From Hawksworthiomyces lignivorus (Eukaryota > Ascomycota > Sordariomycetes > Ophiostomatales > Ophiostomataceae): DNA of 64,000 bases. Positions 44,286 to 56,600 of this stretch are shown here, piece by piece (position 1 is the stretch's first letter; each line of letters begins with the position of its first letter). The stretch covers positions 434,001 to 498,000 of the forward strand of contig NTMA01000018.1 of NCBI GenBank assembly GCA_002917075.1, written 5' to 3'. The notes beneath the pieces were generated by a model. That model searched no databases and was not told the origin of the DNA. It saw nothing but the letters and a program-made list of their open reading frames with translations. Both the position numbers and the translations under genes were made by a program.

Positions 44286-47200
44286 ATGCATCAGCAATCT
44301 CGACACCCGCCTCGCGGGTTCTCGCCTGCCACCTCTCCCCAGACAAACCCCACACGCACAAACAACCCGAGAGACGCACTCACCAGCCGCTCCCGAGCTG
44401 CCTCCGAAGCCACTGCCCCGACCCCATCTCTCGACACAGGAGCCGATGCTGTCTCGTCTGCAGCCGGCGCTGCGACCCCAAGCACGCCGGCCGGAGGGCC
44501 AACCCGAGAATCGATCAAGAAGCTAGACCAGATAATACAGGTGCGTTTTGGTCAGAGTCTCGGCTTGCTCTGCAGCGGACGCTCGTCTTCTTTTTCTCTG
44601 GTCTTTGCTTTGGTGCTAACTCTGTCCGTGCTCTAGAACTTTTATCTGAAGGCTGCCGTGCTCATTGTCCAGTCTCGCATCCCGGTCACCCCTTCAGGCG
44701 GAGGTCGTGGCAAGAAGACCAACAAATGGGTATGTCCGCTCCCCTTCTCCTAGTGCTTTTTTGAGATTTTGCCAAGAGGTTGCAGAGAGCTGACCGTGCA
44801 CAGTTTCAAATTGAGACGGATGACATCGATGACTTCAAGGACGAGTTCAGGATCTGGAAGCACTGCAGCAGCTTTGACAACCGCCCACCGCCAATGGTCA
44901 TCGAGACCTACTTGGATGCCACCCGCCTGGCGCCTGGCCAGGCGCTCGTCATCATCGACGAAAACGGCAAGCGATGGGACGCCCTCGAAGCCTTCAACAC
45001 GTCCGAGCTCTCTGCCAGCGGCAGCGGCGGCAGCAGCAGCAGCGGGCCCCCCGATAACAACAAAATTCGCACAAGATCGACCGAGATCATTCTCGAACGC
45101 TGGAAAGTCGAGCTGCAGTGCATTCCCAGCCTGTTAAAAAGCGCCAGCGGCGGCAGCAGCGGCGATGGAGCCGTCGGCTCTGGGACCGGCGCAGGCGACC
45201 GGAGTCGGTCAGGAGAAGGCGGAGGTGGCGCCGCCGAAGCAGAGACGGAGGATTTCGGGCCCATCTTGCCAACCATCTACAAGCGGAGCATCGTCTTCTT
45301 CCGCTCGCTGTTCGTCACGACCCACGTACTGCCGGCCTACCGGTTTTCGCGCCAGGCCATGACAAAGGGCGTGCACCCGGCGCTGAAGGTGCGCTGCCGG
45401 GTGCTCACCGGCAAGGAAGCCGAAGCCCGCATCAGCGCTCGAGGCTTTGACAACCTCCGGCAGCCCCTGGTCTTCGATGGCGGCCGCGAGCCCGTGACCG
45501 ACTACATGTTTGGCGATCTGGAGGTGCCCATCGGCCGCTTCTCCGTCTCCGTCACACACCGCAACGACTGCAGCTTCCGCGTCGAAGACTCCGAGTCGCT
45601 TCTCAGCTCGCGCTTCATGGGCATCGACGAGAACTATTTCCGCCCTTCTATGCCGCCCTCCCAGCGGCCCGACAACGCGTACCTCGCGCAGCAGCACCAG
45701 CGCCAGCAGCAGCAGGCCGGCACCCACCACCGGCGGCGGGAGTCCTCTGCGGAGGTCGTCGGGTCGCTGCCCTCCCACCACCGCCATGTTCGGCACGCCA
45801 CGGAGCAACCGTACCAGCCGCAGCCGCAGCAGACGTACGGCAGTCTGTCGACGTTCCACGGTGCCGGAGCGCTGGGGACGAGCCCCATATCCGCGCTGAA
45901 GGCTGTGCGGCCCATCGGGTCCGACACGAGCTCGCCCACCGATTCCATCCGCCCCTCCAGCATGGACCAGCGGCCGCAGCTGGACCCGCCAAACTCGCTG
46001 CCCATCACGGCGGGCCAGCACGCGTCGCCTGCGTCCTCCGTGTCAGCGCGGCCCCCGGTCCTGCGCAACCTGGACGGGCACGGCCGGCGTCCGTCCGTCT
46101 CTTTCCAGCCGTTCAAGGCCGGCTCTCTGTCGGGCTCTCCTCGGACGGTGCAGGACGAGATCCCGCTGCCGTCCTCTCCGTTGTCTGGCTCGCGGCCAGC
46201 GTCCGGCCTGAGCGCGCTGACGCAGGCTAGAAACCGCAGCTCGCTCACGGCCGGCATGGCTGCGTCGCTCCGCGGCGCGCCGCCTGTGTCGACGTCCGTT
46301 GGCAGCCCGTCTGCGGCGGTGGCAGCGGCGTCGGCCGCTGCTGCGGCGATGATGGATCCCGGGCAGAGCTCCTCGCCGCGGCCCGGCGGCGGCGGCGGCA
46401 GCCGCTACAGCAGCAGCTTCACGCACCGGCGGGGGCGGTCGTCGTTTGGCGGCGCCAGCCGCGCGGAAGACGACCAGGGCAGCAGCGGCAAGCAGAGCCT
46501 GGCATCGTCGATGGCGCAGCCCGGCTCGGGCCTGCTGGCCGAGGCCGGCGGTGCGGCCAGCTCCGGGTCGTTCCAGACGGACGACGACAACATTTCCGAG
46601 TTCCTCAAGGCGCTCGAGAGCAAGAAGATGCTGCCGAGCTTCGAGGCGGGCAACCGGCGCGGCGACTCGGCGCGGCGGACGGCCGCGCAGCTGTCGCGCT
46701 TCCAGATGATGCGGGAGACCAACGGGGCTCTGACGGACTCGATGAATTCGTCCATGCAGCTGCAGCCGCGGTCGCTGAGCTCGTCGAGCCGCCAGCTGCC
46801 TGGCGTGGGTCCTGGCACGTCGGGCTTGTCGGGCCTGTCGGGCGCGTCGTCGAGCGGCGTGTCAGGCAGCCCCCACCCGACGGCGGCGGGGGCGGGGGCG
46901 GGGGCGGGAGCGGTAGCGACGTCCATGTCGCCGTCCATGTCGCCCAAGCCCGTGTCGCCGCACACGCCGCACACGCCGGCCATCCCGTCGCGGCTGAGCA
47001 AGAACGCCATCATCGACGATCGGGACCAGGAGAGGCGCGCGCGCGCGCGGCCCAGCGGGCCACGCCAGATCTCGAGCACGACGGCGGAGGGCGGCGGCGA
47101 AGAGGACGACGACGGCGACGCGGACGCGGACGACGACAACGACAACGACGACGTGGACGACGCGGACGACGACGACAACGGCCGCGCCGCGCCGCGAGCG

Positions 47201-47516
47201 ATCAACATTCCGCTGTCGCCGCGGCTGCTGCAGACGGGGCGGTCCAGCTCCAAGGCGGCACAGAAGAAGGCGCGGCCGTCCAAGGCCGTGAGCAGCGACG
47301 ACAACGACGACTCGGCCGAGCTGGCCGCCTTTGGCGGGCAGGGCGGCGGGAAAGGTGGCCGGCGCAGCGTCAGTGCTACGGGCGCCGCCGACGACCACGA
47401 GCCGCCGTCACCCGGCACGCTGTTCCGGCTGGAGCGCGAGGGGCCTAGCAGCGGCGACCTGCAAGCAGCAGTAGCAGCAGCAGGTGCCGCGCGACCCGGC
47501 GGCGAAGGAGCGGCAG

Positions 47517-47553
<37 letters not shown>

Positions 47554-48046
47554 GGTGCCGACGCCCTCGGTTCCTCCAGCAGCAGCGGCGGCTGTCTCCG
47601 CAGCAGGTGCTCGGCCCAGCAGCGCGACCGGGATTTCGCAGCGACGCCGGTATATCGGCCGCCACCAGGCGCAGCAGCTGCAGCAGCCAGGTAGCGGCGA
47701 TGCGCCAGGCGCGAGCGAGCTGACCCGGCCCACGTCCACGCCGCCCCAAACGTCGCGGGGCAGCGTGGCCAGCTCGTTCATGGGCCGCTACGGCGGGTCC
47801 TCGGGCCGCGGTAGCGGTATCGGCAGCGGCGTCGGCCTCGGCGGAGACGGCGAGGCCGACGAAGAGCCAGAGCCCTTTGTCTTTGACCTGTCCGAGCTCG
47901 GCCGCGAGCCCAACCGCCGGAGCCTCGAAGAAGGCCGCGGGCCGTCGTCTGGCGCCCACCACCATCACAGCGGCGGTGGCCACGGCGGCCACGGAGGCCA
48001 CGGCGGCACAGGCAGCAGCGGCACTGGAAGTGGCACAGCGTGGTGA
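44286..48046 (+). CDS. ATG13: autophagy protein Atg13
   Basis: Atg13 is the regulatory subunit of the Atg1 kinase complex that starts autophagosome formation, controlled by TOR phosphorylation. The exons are 44286-44540, 44637-44729 and 44804-48046, giving 1196 residues. The HORMA domain begins near residue 75 (IKKLDQIIQNFYLKAAVLIV, QSRIPV). It continues through FQIETDDIDDFKDEFRIWKH, ERWKVELQCIPSLL, PTIYKRSIVFFRSLFVTTHV and YMFGDLEVPIGRFSVSVTHR. The rest is disordered, as in the family. ISEFLKALESKKMLPSF near residue 715 and PFVFDLSEL near 1141 are candidate Atg17/Atg1-binding short motifs. An Asp/Glu run (about 880-908), poly-Ala encoded by GCA repeats and a His/Gly-rich end are lineage features. 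Confidence 0.94.
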
Positions 48047-50548
48047 TTTTTTGATTTTTTTTTTGGTCAAAACTTCTCCCTGGTTTGGCCTACTTTTGTT
48101 TTATGTTTCACTCTTACTTCTCATCCTCTTCTTTTATTTCTTCTTGATCAATCTCTCTTGAGATCTTTGCTGCGATTTCACTCATGCATATCTTTTGCGA
48201 CATACCATGTGGCGTTCTCGCATTTATTTTCATTTCTATTTTTCCTTTACTCCAACACATAGAATGGCACATGTTCACTACAGCGAGGCTTACTATTTTT
48301 CAGGGAACGGGAGACGCGGCGGGCGGCCTGGGAAGAAGGACTGGCAAAGGGGGAGGACCCCGGAGGACGGCAAACCGAGATAGGGGCGTTTTGTATCTTT
48401 CGACCTGTTTTTCGCCTTTCTTTCTTTCTTCTTTCTTCTCTACTTGTTCTTCTCCATCTTCTTCTTTTACTTTTTGCGGCTCCGTGATGTCTCTCTTCTC
48501 TCTCTCTCTCTCTTTTTTTTTTTTGGGTACTAGGGGCATATTGGACCGTCTATGGAGGCTCAGTTTGCTTCTCTCGGTCGCCTCTACCGGATTTGTCCTT
48601 CATAGGGAACGGGATGCATTTCCCAACAAACACAGGCACTTCTTTTCTAGTTGTAGCTTGCTTCTTATACGTTGTATGGTCAAGGAGAAGAAAAAGGGTC
48701 GGAGTCTGTAGCAACTTGCGCCTGCACGAATCGAGAACAAAGCACGATGATGTTGTATCTAGGCAAAGGATACGGTAAAGACCTCTCTCCCTCTTCCCCC
48801 TCCCCCCTTTTCTTTGGTCAGAAAGGGCTGTAAATATATATCTGTACGTATGTGTGGGATAGCCATAGGGGGGTAAACGTATACAGACGACAAATACTCT
48901 CTCTGGAAATACACTCTTCCTCTCTAGTCTTCCTGTGCTGCTTCGTACAATGTACAGTAACAGAAACGTGCTTTCGTCGCTGATGGGTGCTGCACAAGCA
49001 CGTGATGTGACGCAGTGCAGTTTCTGCTGGCCACCGAATGTGTTCTTGTAGAGAAAATACAAGCAGATTAGAATAGAAACGCCTGCAGGACCAGCGATTC
49101 GCAAAACTATGGCGAACGACAGAGCCCAATGCAGCCTTGTCCCAGCGGCTGCCTCGGTCGCGTTTTTCTCCTGGCCTTCGCTCGCTTGTCTCTTTCGCTC
49201 TTCGCCCGCTAGCGCCGTGGCACAGCCAGGCGGGCCAACCAGCAGAAGCGGGGAGGAGGAGGGCGTCAGAGCAAAGCCAGCGCTATATACGTAATCTTGC
49301 AGAAACGCACTTGTAAGGCATTAAGTAGATGTATATGTCTGACTGTAATTTGAGTTTTTTCTACAGCAGGCAGCGCTTTTTCCTTTCCCTTTTTTCTGCT
49401 TCTTCTGCTTCTTCTCCCAATGAGGCCGACTGCGATGGTGGCCTGGCTCTCTTGAAGAAAGCCCCGTTGTAATACTCACTGTACGAGTAATCCATGCGCC
49501 TGCGACTACGACGGTAGTATTATGACGAGTGATGTAATACCCATAATCTTCTCTCCAGACGACTCTTCTTTTACCTTGCATATTATATTAAGCGCTTTAA
49601 TGCTATCAGAGGTCTCTAGTTTGGACGCCCATGTGCGCGCGCGCGGCACGGAAGTTGCCCGCTGCAGAAGCTCTCTTTCCTCTTCCGCTCATTCTTTCCA
49701 TTTCTAGGCTGCTGTTTTGTCATACACTATATCCTTGTAGCGCTGCCCCTCCCCTGTCCTTCCCCTCCTTCCTTTCCACACTCCATTCCCTGCCCCCCTG
49801 CTGCTGCAGAATCCAACAGAAAGGAGACGAAAATGGAAAGAATTTGGGTGCCATCTCGCCTATTTCAGGCCCGTGGCAACCAGCCAAACTGAGCCTATTT
49901 AGCTTATTTCTCACTGTAACAAAGTCCTAAATACGGCTTCCACGTACCTGCCCCAGCTGTTCCCCTTCTGCTTGTACCTCTAACACAGCAAACCACTCAC
50001 GCTCCACTAATTATAGTACATACGACGTACTTGTACTGCGTAGTTACTCCGTACTCAGTGCGTATTCGGTCGTAATTGCCTTGTCTTTCGCCTTGCCTTC
50101 ACCCCCCCCGGCCTTTCCTTTTTTCCTGCCCGTGATCGTCATCGTCCTTCCAACCTTTCCACCTTTCCTCCCCAACCTATTCGCTGAGCTCAACTCTCCT
50201 CTACAGCCTCTCTCTCTCATCTCCATTCTCATCTTCCTATTCGCCTCAACCTCGGACCTTTCTTTTCGACACTTTTGATCCGCTTTCACTCAGCTGGCAA
50301 CTGTGCTCTGCGCCTCTTTGTCTTTTGTTGCTCAGCAAGATAGTACACGCAGATAGCTAGAGAGGAAAGCTGGTGCCTGATCCAAACTCGGTGGGCAATT
50401 CAGAGCTTCATCTACGCCGTGGGCCCTTTGGTCTTTTCTCTCGGCCATTCACGACTCTCTTTCTCCGTTGCCTATCTCTTCTTAACCTTTTCCCTCTTTC
50501 CTCGGCACATCCTATACGAAGTCTGCATTTTCATTTGCGCTATTCACA
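48047..50548. other. 2.5 kb intergenic region, ATG13 3' side and HSE1 promoter
   Basis: T-rich 3'UTR-like sequence to about 48550, including a (TC)n plus T tract at 48496-48525. A/T-rich spacer follows, then a pyrimidine-rich leader at 50080-50300 and 50440-50520 before HSE1. I see no supported gene. Confidence 0.55.
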
Positions 50549-53253
50549 ATGTTTCGCGCCGCGGCTCCTGGCCCCTTCGACGTGGCCATCGGTAAGTGTC
50601 TTTGGCGATCTGTTATCTCTCTGCCTAGTTGTTCTTCTCCCAAACTCGGCTGTCTCGGCTCTGACAATTTGCGACAGCCAAGGCAACCGATGAAAACTCC
50701 ACGTCTGAGGACTGGTCTGCCATCCTCGAGGTCTGCGACCAGGTCTCCGCCGATGCCGTCAACGGGCCCAAAGAGGCTGTCCAGAGCATGATCAAGCGCC
50801 TGGCCCACCGCAATGCCAACGTCCAGCTCTACACTCTGGAGCTCGCCAACGCGCTGAGCCAGAACTGCGGCATCCCTCTGCACCGCGAGCTGGCGTCGCG
50901 GGCCTTCACTGATGCCCTCCTCAAGCTGGCCAACGACCGCAACACCCACCAGGTCGTCCGCGTCAAGATCCTCGAGCGCATGAAGGAGTGGTCCGACATG
51001 TTCCGCAGCAACACCGACCTGGGCATCATGCAAGACGCCTACAACCGCCTGCAGCAGTCCCAGCCGCGGCTGCACCTGCCGCCCTCTGCACCCCAGAAGA
51101 ACAGCCTGACCGACCAGGACCGCCAGCGGGAGGAGGAGGACCTGCAGCGCGCGCTGAAGCTGTCGCTCGAAGACGAGGCCCAGAAGAAGGCCGCCAGCAG
51201 CTCTGCCGCCGCCGGCGGGTCCGGCGCTTCCTACGCGGGCGGTGCTGCAGGAGCAGCCGGCGGCGCCGCCGCCGCTGCCGCCGGTGGTAGCGGTGCGCCG
51301 TCGCAGCCGCCTCCCTCCCAGGGCACGACAGCAGCCACCGTCTCTCGCGTGCGCGCACTGTTCGACTTTGGCGCCTCCGAACCCGACGAGCTCGACTTCA
51401 AGAAGGGCGACATCATTGCCGTCCTCGAGTCCGTCTACCGCGACTGGTGGCGTGGCTCGCTCAAGGGCCGCACCGGCATCTTCCCGCTCAACTACGTCGA
51501 GATCTTGGCCGACCCCACACCCGACGAGCTGCAGCGCGAGGCGCAGATGGAGGCAGAGGTGTTCGCCGAGATCAAGAACGTCGAGAAGCTCCTGACACTG
51601 CTGAGCGCCTCCAACACGGCGCCGCGAGAGGAGGACAGCGACGAGATCGGGGTAAGTGGACGATCGAAGCAGCCGCCTCCTGTCTCTTTTCCAATAGCCT
51701 GCCTCTGCTGACTTTCCCAGAAACTCTACCACCAGACGCTGGCCATCCGGCCCAAGCTGATCAAGCTGATTGAAAAGTACTCGCAAAAGAAAGGTATGTA
51801 GAGATGGCAGGGCTGGCTTGCTGGCTGGCCGGGCTAGTCCGTTTGTATTTGGCGACAAGCCATTTCATCATGCAAAGGCTGACAACGTCCGCTCTAGACG
51901 ACTTCACCCAGCTCAACGAAAAATTCATCAAGGCCCGGCGCGACTACGAGGCCCTGCTCGAGTCATCCATGGCCCACCCGCCTCAGCCGAACTACCAGCA
52001 ATACGCCATGCGCCCGCAGATTCCACCTCAAGCCTATCCTCTCGGTCCCAGTGGTCCAAGCGGACCCGGCGGTCCGGTAGGCTACCAGGCGCCTGCCGTG
52101 GCCCAGCAGCCCGACCAGAGATACTATACCCCCGGGCCACAACGTCAGGGTCAGTTCTGAAATACAACATAGGAGAAGAGAGAAAGAGCAGGCGTGGAAA
52201 AGGCAGGAAAACACCGCAATCCTCTGCCTGCCTTTTTTTTGAACTTATCCGCTGGCCTGCTTTCTTATTGTCTAGTTTCTTGACACCATTACTGACCAAG
52301 CAGCAGACCTACAGCAGTTTTCGCAGTCGCCGCCGCCCAACTTCCAGCGACCTAGCACGACTGCCCCAGCACCCTTCTACTTGGCTAGCGCTGAAGGCGC
52401 AATGGGCCCGCCAGCCGGACACGCGCAGCAGCAACCTCTTCCGCAGTCACCTCCACCGCAGCAGCAGCAGCAGCAGCAACCGCCGCCGCAGCAGCAGCCA
52501 CAGCAGCAACCAGGTCTATACCAGGCCCCGGGCCATCAACAAGGTCAAAGGCTGCCGTCTGGCGGTGCTGGCGGCCCCGGAGGTCCAAACAAGCAGCCGT
52601 CGCCACTCCAAACCAACATCGCCCCAGCTCCCGCTCCCCAACCCACCTATCTTCCCTACAACCCGCACCAGACCTCCATCTCTGGGCCAAGTGGGCCGCA
52701 CAGCACCTACGGCAATCCACAAGAGCTCTCCACATCCGCATATGACTCGCCCATTGCAACACACAATCCCAACCATAATGCCGAGCAGCTGGCTTCGGCC
52801 AACAGCTACTCGTCGTCCGTCTATTCTCCTGATCAGTTCGGTCCCCCGCCCTCTGGTGTGCCTGGTAGTCCGCTGGCCGCGGAAGCCGCCGCGCATGGAG
52901 CCCCGGCCTATGTGCCCTACAACAACTACCCGTCACAGCCCCAGCAGCCGCCGCAAGCCCCGTATGGTGCATCTGCGCCAGAAGCCCCTTCCTCATCGGC
53001 ACCTGCTATGCCGACGTCACCGCCTCCTCTTGCCCCGCCGTCGGCCCTTCAGCTAGGCGGCCCGACCGGTGGATATTATGACGCACGACAGACCCTGCCA
53101 AGCCGTGTAAACGCGGGCGGACCAGGAGGACCTTCCGCACCGGCCGAGCAGCCCCAGTACCGACCTTACGTGCCGCCGTCTGATGCCGGCGGCGCACCGA
53201 GCGGCCCGGCAGTAGACGACTACTACCGGCAGACAGGGAGGGTAGGCTACTGA
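50549..53253 (+). CDS. HSE1: ESCRT-0 subunit Hse1
   Basis: Hse1 (STAM) pairs with Vps27 to gather ubiquitinated cargo on endosomes. The exons are 50549-50591, 50678-51651, 51721-51793, 51898-52149 and 52304-53253, giving 763 residues. A VHS domain covers residues 1-150 (WSAILEVCDQVSADAVNGPK, LYTLELANALSQNCG). The UIM is EEEDLQRALKLSLEDEAQ (about 165-185). The SH3 domain is VRALFDFGASEPDELDFKKG through WWRGSLKGRTGIFPLNYVEI (about 238-290). A GAT-like helical region follows (LIKLIEKYSQKKDDFTQLNE). The tail is Pro/Gln-rich. Exon 5 can start at 52304 or 52307 because two AGs are in tandem (CAGCAG); both keep frame, differing by one residue. Confidence 0.95.
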
Positions 53254-53685
53254 GGTGCAGAGTCAGAGCAGAGCAGACCCTGTAATTTTGGATCTTGTGG
53301 GCCTTTTTAACTCATTCCGGGTTTTTGGGACGTTGTTTTGGTCTTTGTTCATTCTGTAATGCCGACTTTAAAACACTGTTTTTGCTTTTTGGAGGCCGTT
53401 TATGCCTACGATTGTATAACCACATCACCATGTGCTTTTTGTTTCCTCGTCTTTCGCGTTAGCATACTTCAATATATCCAAGCTGAACATTTCTCATTAA
53501 TGCAGAGCGTGTCCATTCCAAGCAGTCGTACTGGGGGAGCTGGTGTGAAAGTATAGTGTGGCCATTGCCTTTCTATCATCAAATATCATATAATACATGA
53601 GCAACCCTGTGTATCGTAGAACAAAACCAAACTGAAAAGCATCCATAAAGACCAAATCCTACTGTATCGATTTTTTTTTTTTTTT
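53254..53685. other. convergent 3' regions of HSE1 and the SNF2-family gene
   Basis: T-rich, without a gene. A T run at 53671-53687 abuts and overlaps the minus-strand stop codon of the helicase gene. Confidence 0.6.
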
Positions 53686-56600
53686 TTACCACCGCCGGCT
53701 GTACGCGGATTCCTGCGACGAATTGTAGCGGCTCTCCTTGCCGCTCTCGTTCTTGCGCCGGAGCAGGCGGCCCATCGACGCGAGGTCGCCGTCGCCGAAG
53801 CCCGCCTTGGCCGCGGCAGCTGCGGAGCCGGACTCTTCTTCGCCGCCGGCACCGGGGGGGCCGCGGCCGTCGTGCTTGAACAGGTCCATGAGCTCCTGGA
53901 GGCCCAGCTTGAGCGCGTTCTTCTTGCCCTTGCCGCCGGCGAGGCCGCCCTCGAGGGCGTGGGCCGCCAGTAGTCGCTTCTTCTCCTGCAGCTCGAGGAT
54001 GCGCTGCTCGACCGTGTCGGCCACGGTCAGCTTGTAGACGGTGACGTCGACCGTCTGCGTCAGCCGGTGCACGCGGTCAATGGCCTGCTCCTCGACAAAG
54101 GGGTTCCAGAAGGGCTCCAGGATGACCACGCGCGTGGCGGCCGTCAGGTTCAAGCCCAGGGCGCCGCACTTGAGGCTGCACAGCAGCACGCGCGTGGCCG
54201 GGTCGTTGCGGAGGCTGTGCAAGCTAGCCTCACGGGCGTCGTTGCGCATGCCGCCGTCGTAGCGCACGTGGCCCAGGCCGGCCTTGTCCAGGAACGGCGC
54301 CACCAGGTCTAGCATGGACGTGAACTGCGAGAACACGATGAACTTGTGCTCGGCCGCCTCGTCGCGGAGGATGCTGAGCATCTTGCGGATCTTGGCCGAG
54401 ACCATGACGTGCGACGACGACGATGAGGACTTCTTCTTTCTCGCGGCTCTCGCTTTCAGACGGTGAGCACCCAAAAATGAGTTCTCGTCTACCATGGACA
54501 AAAACTCGTCCTCGGATATTCCTGAGTCGCTATCAGAGTCGTCGGAATCCTCGTCGTCAGAGTTGCTAGCGCTGCCTGCCGATGACGCAGAAGCAGAATC
54601 GTCGTCGTCGTCATCGTCACTGCTGTCACCAATGTGGACGCCGCCTTTTTTCTTCAGCTTTGCAACCTCTGACTTCCCGTCATCTTCGATAAAGCTGCTG
54701 AGCCGGCTAGCATCTTCGTCTTCCTCCTCAGAGTGATGGATGGAGTCGTCGCTATTGATCCAGTCACCGCCGCCCTCGGCGTCTTCGTCCTCCTGTCCGC
54801 CCGCCTTGCCCAGACGCAGCGAGCCTCTCTGGTCTTCTCCCACCAGCCAGCTGCCGTCGGCCTCCTCTTCCTCGTCGTCGCTGTCAATAATAGCACGCCG
54901 GTTTCTAGGCTTGCGCTGCGTTCTCTTGTTGGAAACAACGTCTTCACCATCGTCTTCATCTGCTTGTGGCTTCTTCTTCTGCTCCCTTCTTTTTTCTGCT
55001 TTCTTTGATTTCTTGTGTTTCCTGTGGGTCCTGTGGTCTTTGGTCTTCTTTGCCTTCGGACTTGTCTCGTCCAGGATATCGCGGTCTGCCAGGCAGCTGG
55101 CACAGACCAGCCCGTCGCCGGGATCGCATTCCACCTGCTCCTCCTTTGTCAGATCAGTCATGCATACCTCGCACTTTTTCGCCTGAATGCCGAGACCGCC
55201 AAGGGCATCGGCGAGCGCATCAATGTCACCGTCTGTGGCGGAAGACTTTTGCGAAGCAGGAACCGGATCGGTGGAGAGCGCGTCTTTGTCTTTTTCCAGC
55301 TTGAGATTGAGCAGCTTGGGGTGGTTGCATGCTTGCCGCAGACGCAATAGAAGGACCAGGGCATTGGCGTAGCTCACTGACTTGCCCGACATCATCTTTT
55401 GGAGACTCTTGTCAGCCCGCTCCTCGAGCCGGTCATAAAATTGCCGCTCCGCAGGAGAGAACTCGGCTGAGACATTGACGACATTGCGCTGCGTGATCTT
55501 GAAACTTGGCGCAGCAGGCGTAGAGGTAGCAGGCGTAGATGTCCCGCTGTCGTCACCCGCAGTGCCGTCCTTGGCTGCCGCAGCCGACGCGGCTGCGGCA
55601 TCCAAGGCCTTCTTTCCGCCAGGGAGCAGGGCGCCCTCCTCCTTGAGAATGTCTTTCGTTCTCCGCTTCATGAAACAGCGCAGAAGGCTGTGAAGCCGGC
55701 GGATCGCCAGATAGCCTCGGCCATTCTTCATGGGCGCATCGATGTGAGCACGCCACTCAGCTAGATTGTTGTAAGGCGTAATGCGCAAAAAGTTGACAAG
55801 ACTTTGCAGCTCGTCTAGGTTGTTTTGCATCGGCGTGCCTGTCAGACACCAGCGGAACTCGGCGGAGAGCGCGCAGCAGGCTTTGGTCATCTTGGCATTG
55901 CGGTTCTTGATGCTATGCGCCTCGTCCAAGATTACGCGCAACCAGTTGACGCCGAAACAGCCACTCTTGAGCGGATCACTGCTGTGGTTGTGCTCTGAGA
56001 CGAGAATCTGGTAGGTCGTGATGACGACGTCATATTTGGTCAGTTCTTTGGGGTTGGCCGTCCGCTGTGGACCGTGGTGTACACAAACGCGAGACATCCT
56101 GTCTGTGGACACCTTCTCCTTGATCTCAGCCTCCCACTGCCGAATCAACGCGAGTGGCGCTACTACTAGAGTAGAGCCGTTGATGCTCTCGTAGTGCTTT
56201 TTCCAACCCGGCGCGTCCTTGGCGGGTTTTGGGTTGGTGATAATGAGCGAGATGGCCTGAAGCGTCTTGCCCAAGCCCATGTCATCGGCCAGGATGCCGC
56301 CCTTGGGCACCCTTCCCCGCTTAACGGGGCCGAGCTCACGTCCCTTCATCCACTGCACGCCCTCTACCTGGTGCGGCAGCAGCTTCACTTTGATGCCGTC
56401 GACCGAGCCGTCCTCTGAGACCTCGGCATTTTTCTTTTCCTTCTCTTTCTCCGCGGCCGCATCTTTCCCTGCCTTGCTTTTCTCGTCCGCTTCGTCTTCG
56501 TCGTCGTCGTCCTCCATGCCGCCCTCCAAAAGAGCCTTTAGGTCAGCTGCCGCTTTATCAGGATCGGTGTAAAAGTCCACGTCTGCATACGAAGACGTAG

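Noticed and set aside
46405..47781. 458-codon minus-strand frame opposite ATG13
   Set aside because: Low-complexity complement of Ala/Ser/Asp-coding repeats; ATG13 continues through this region.
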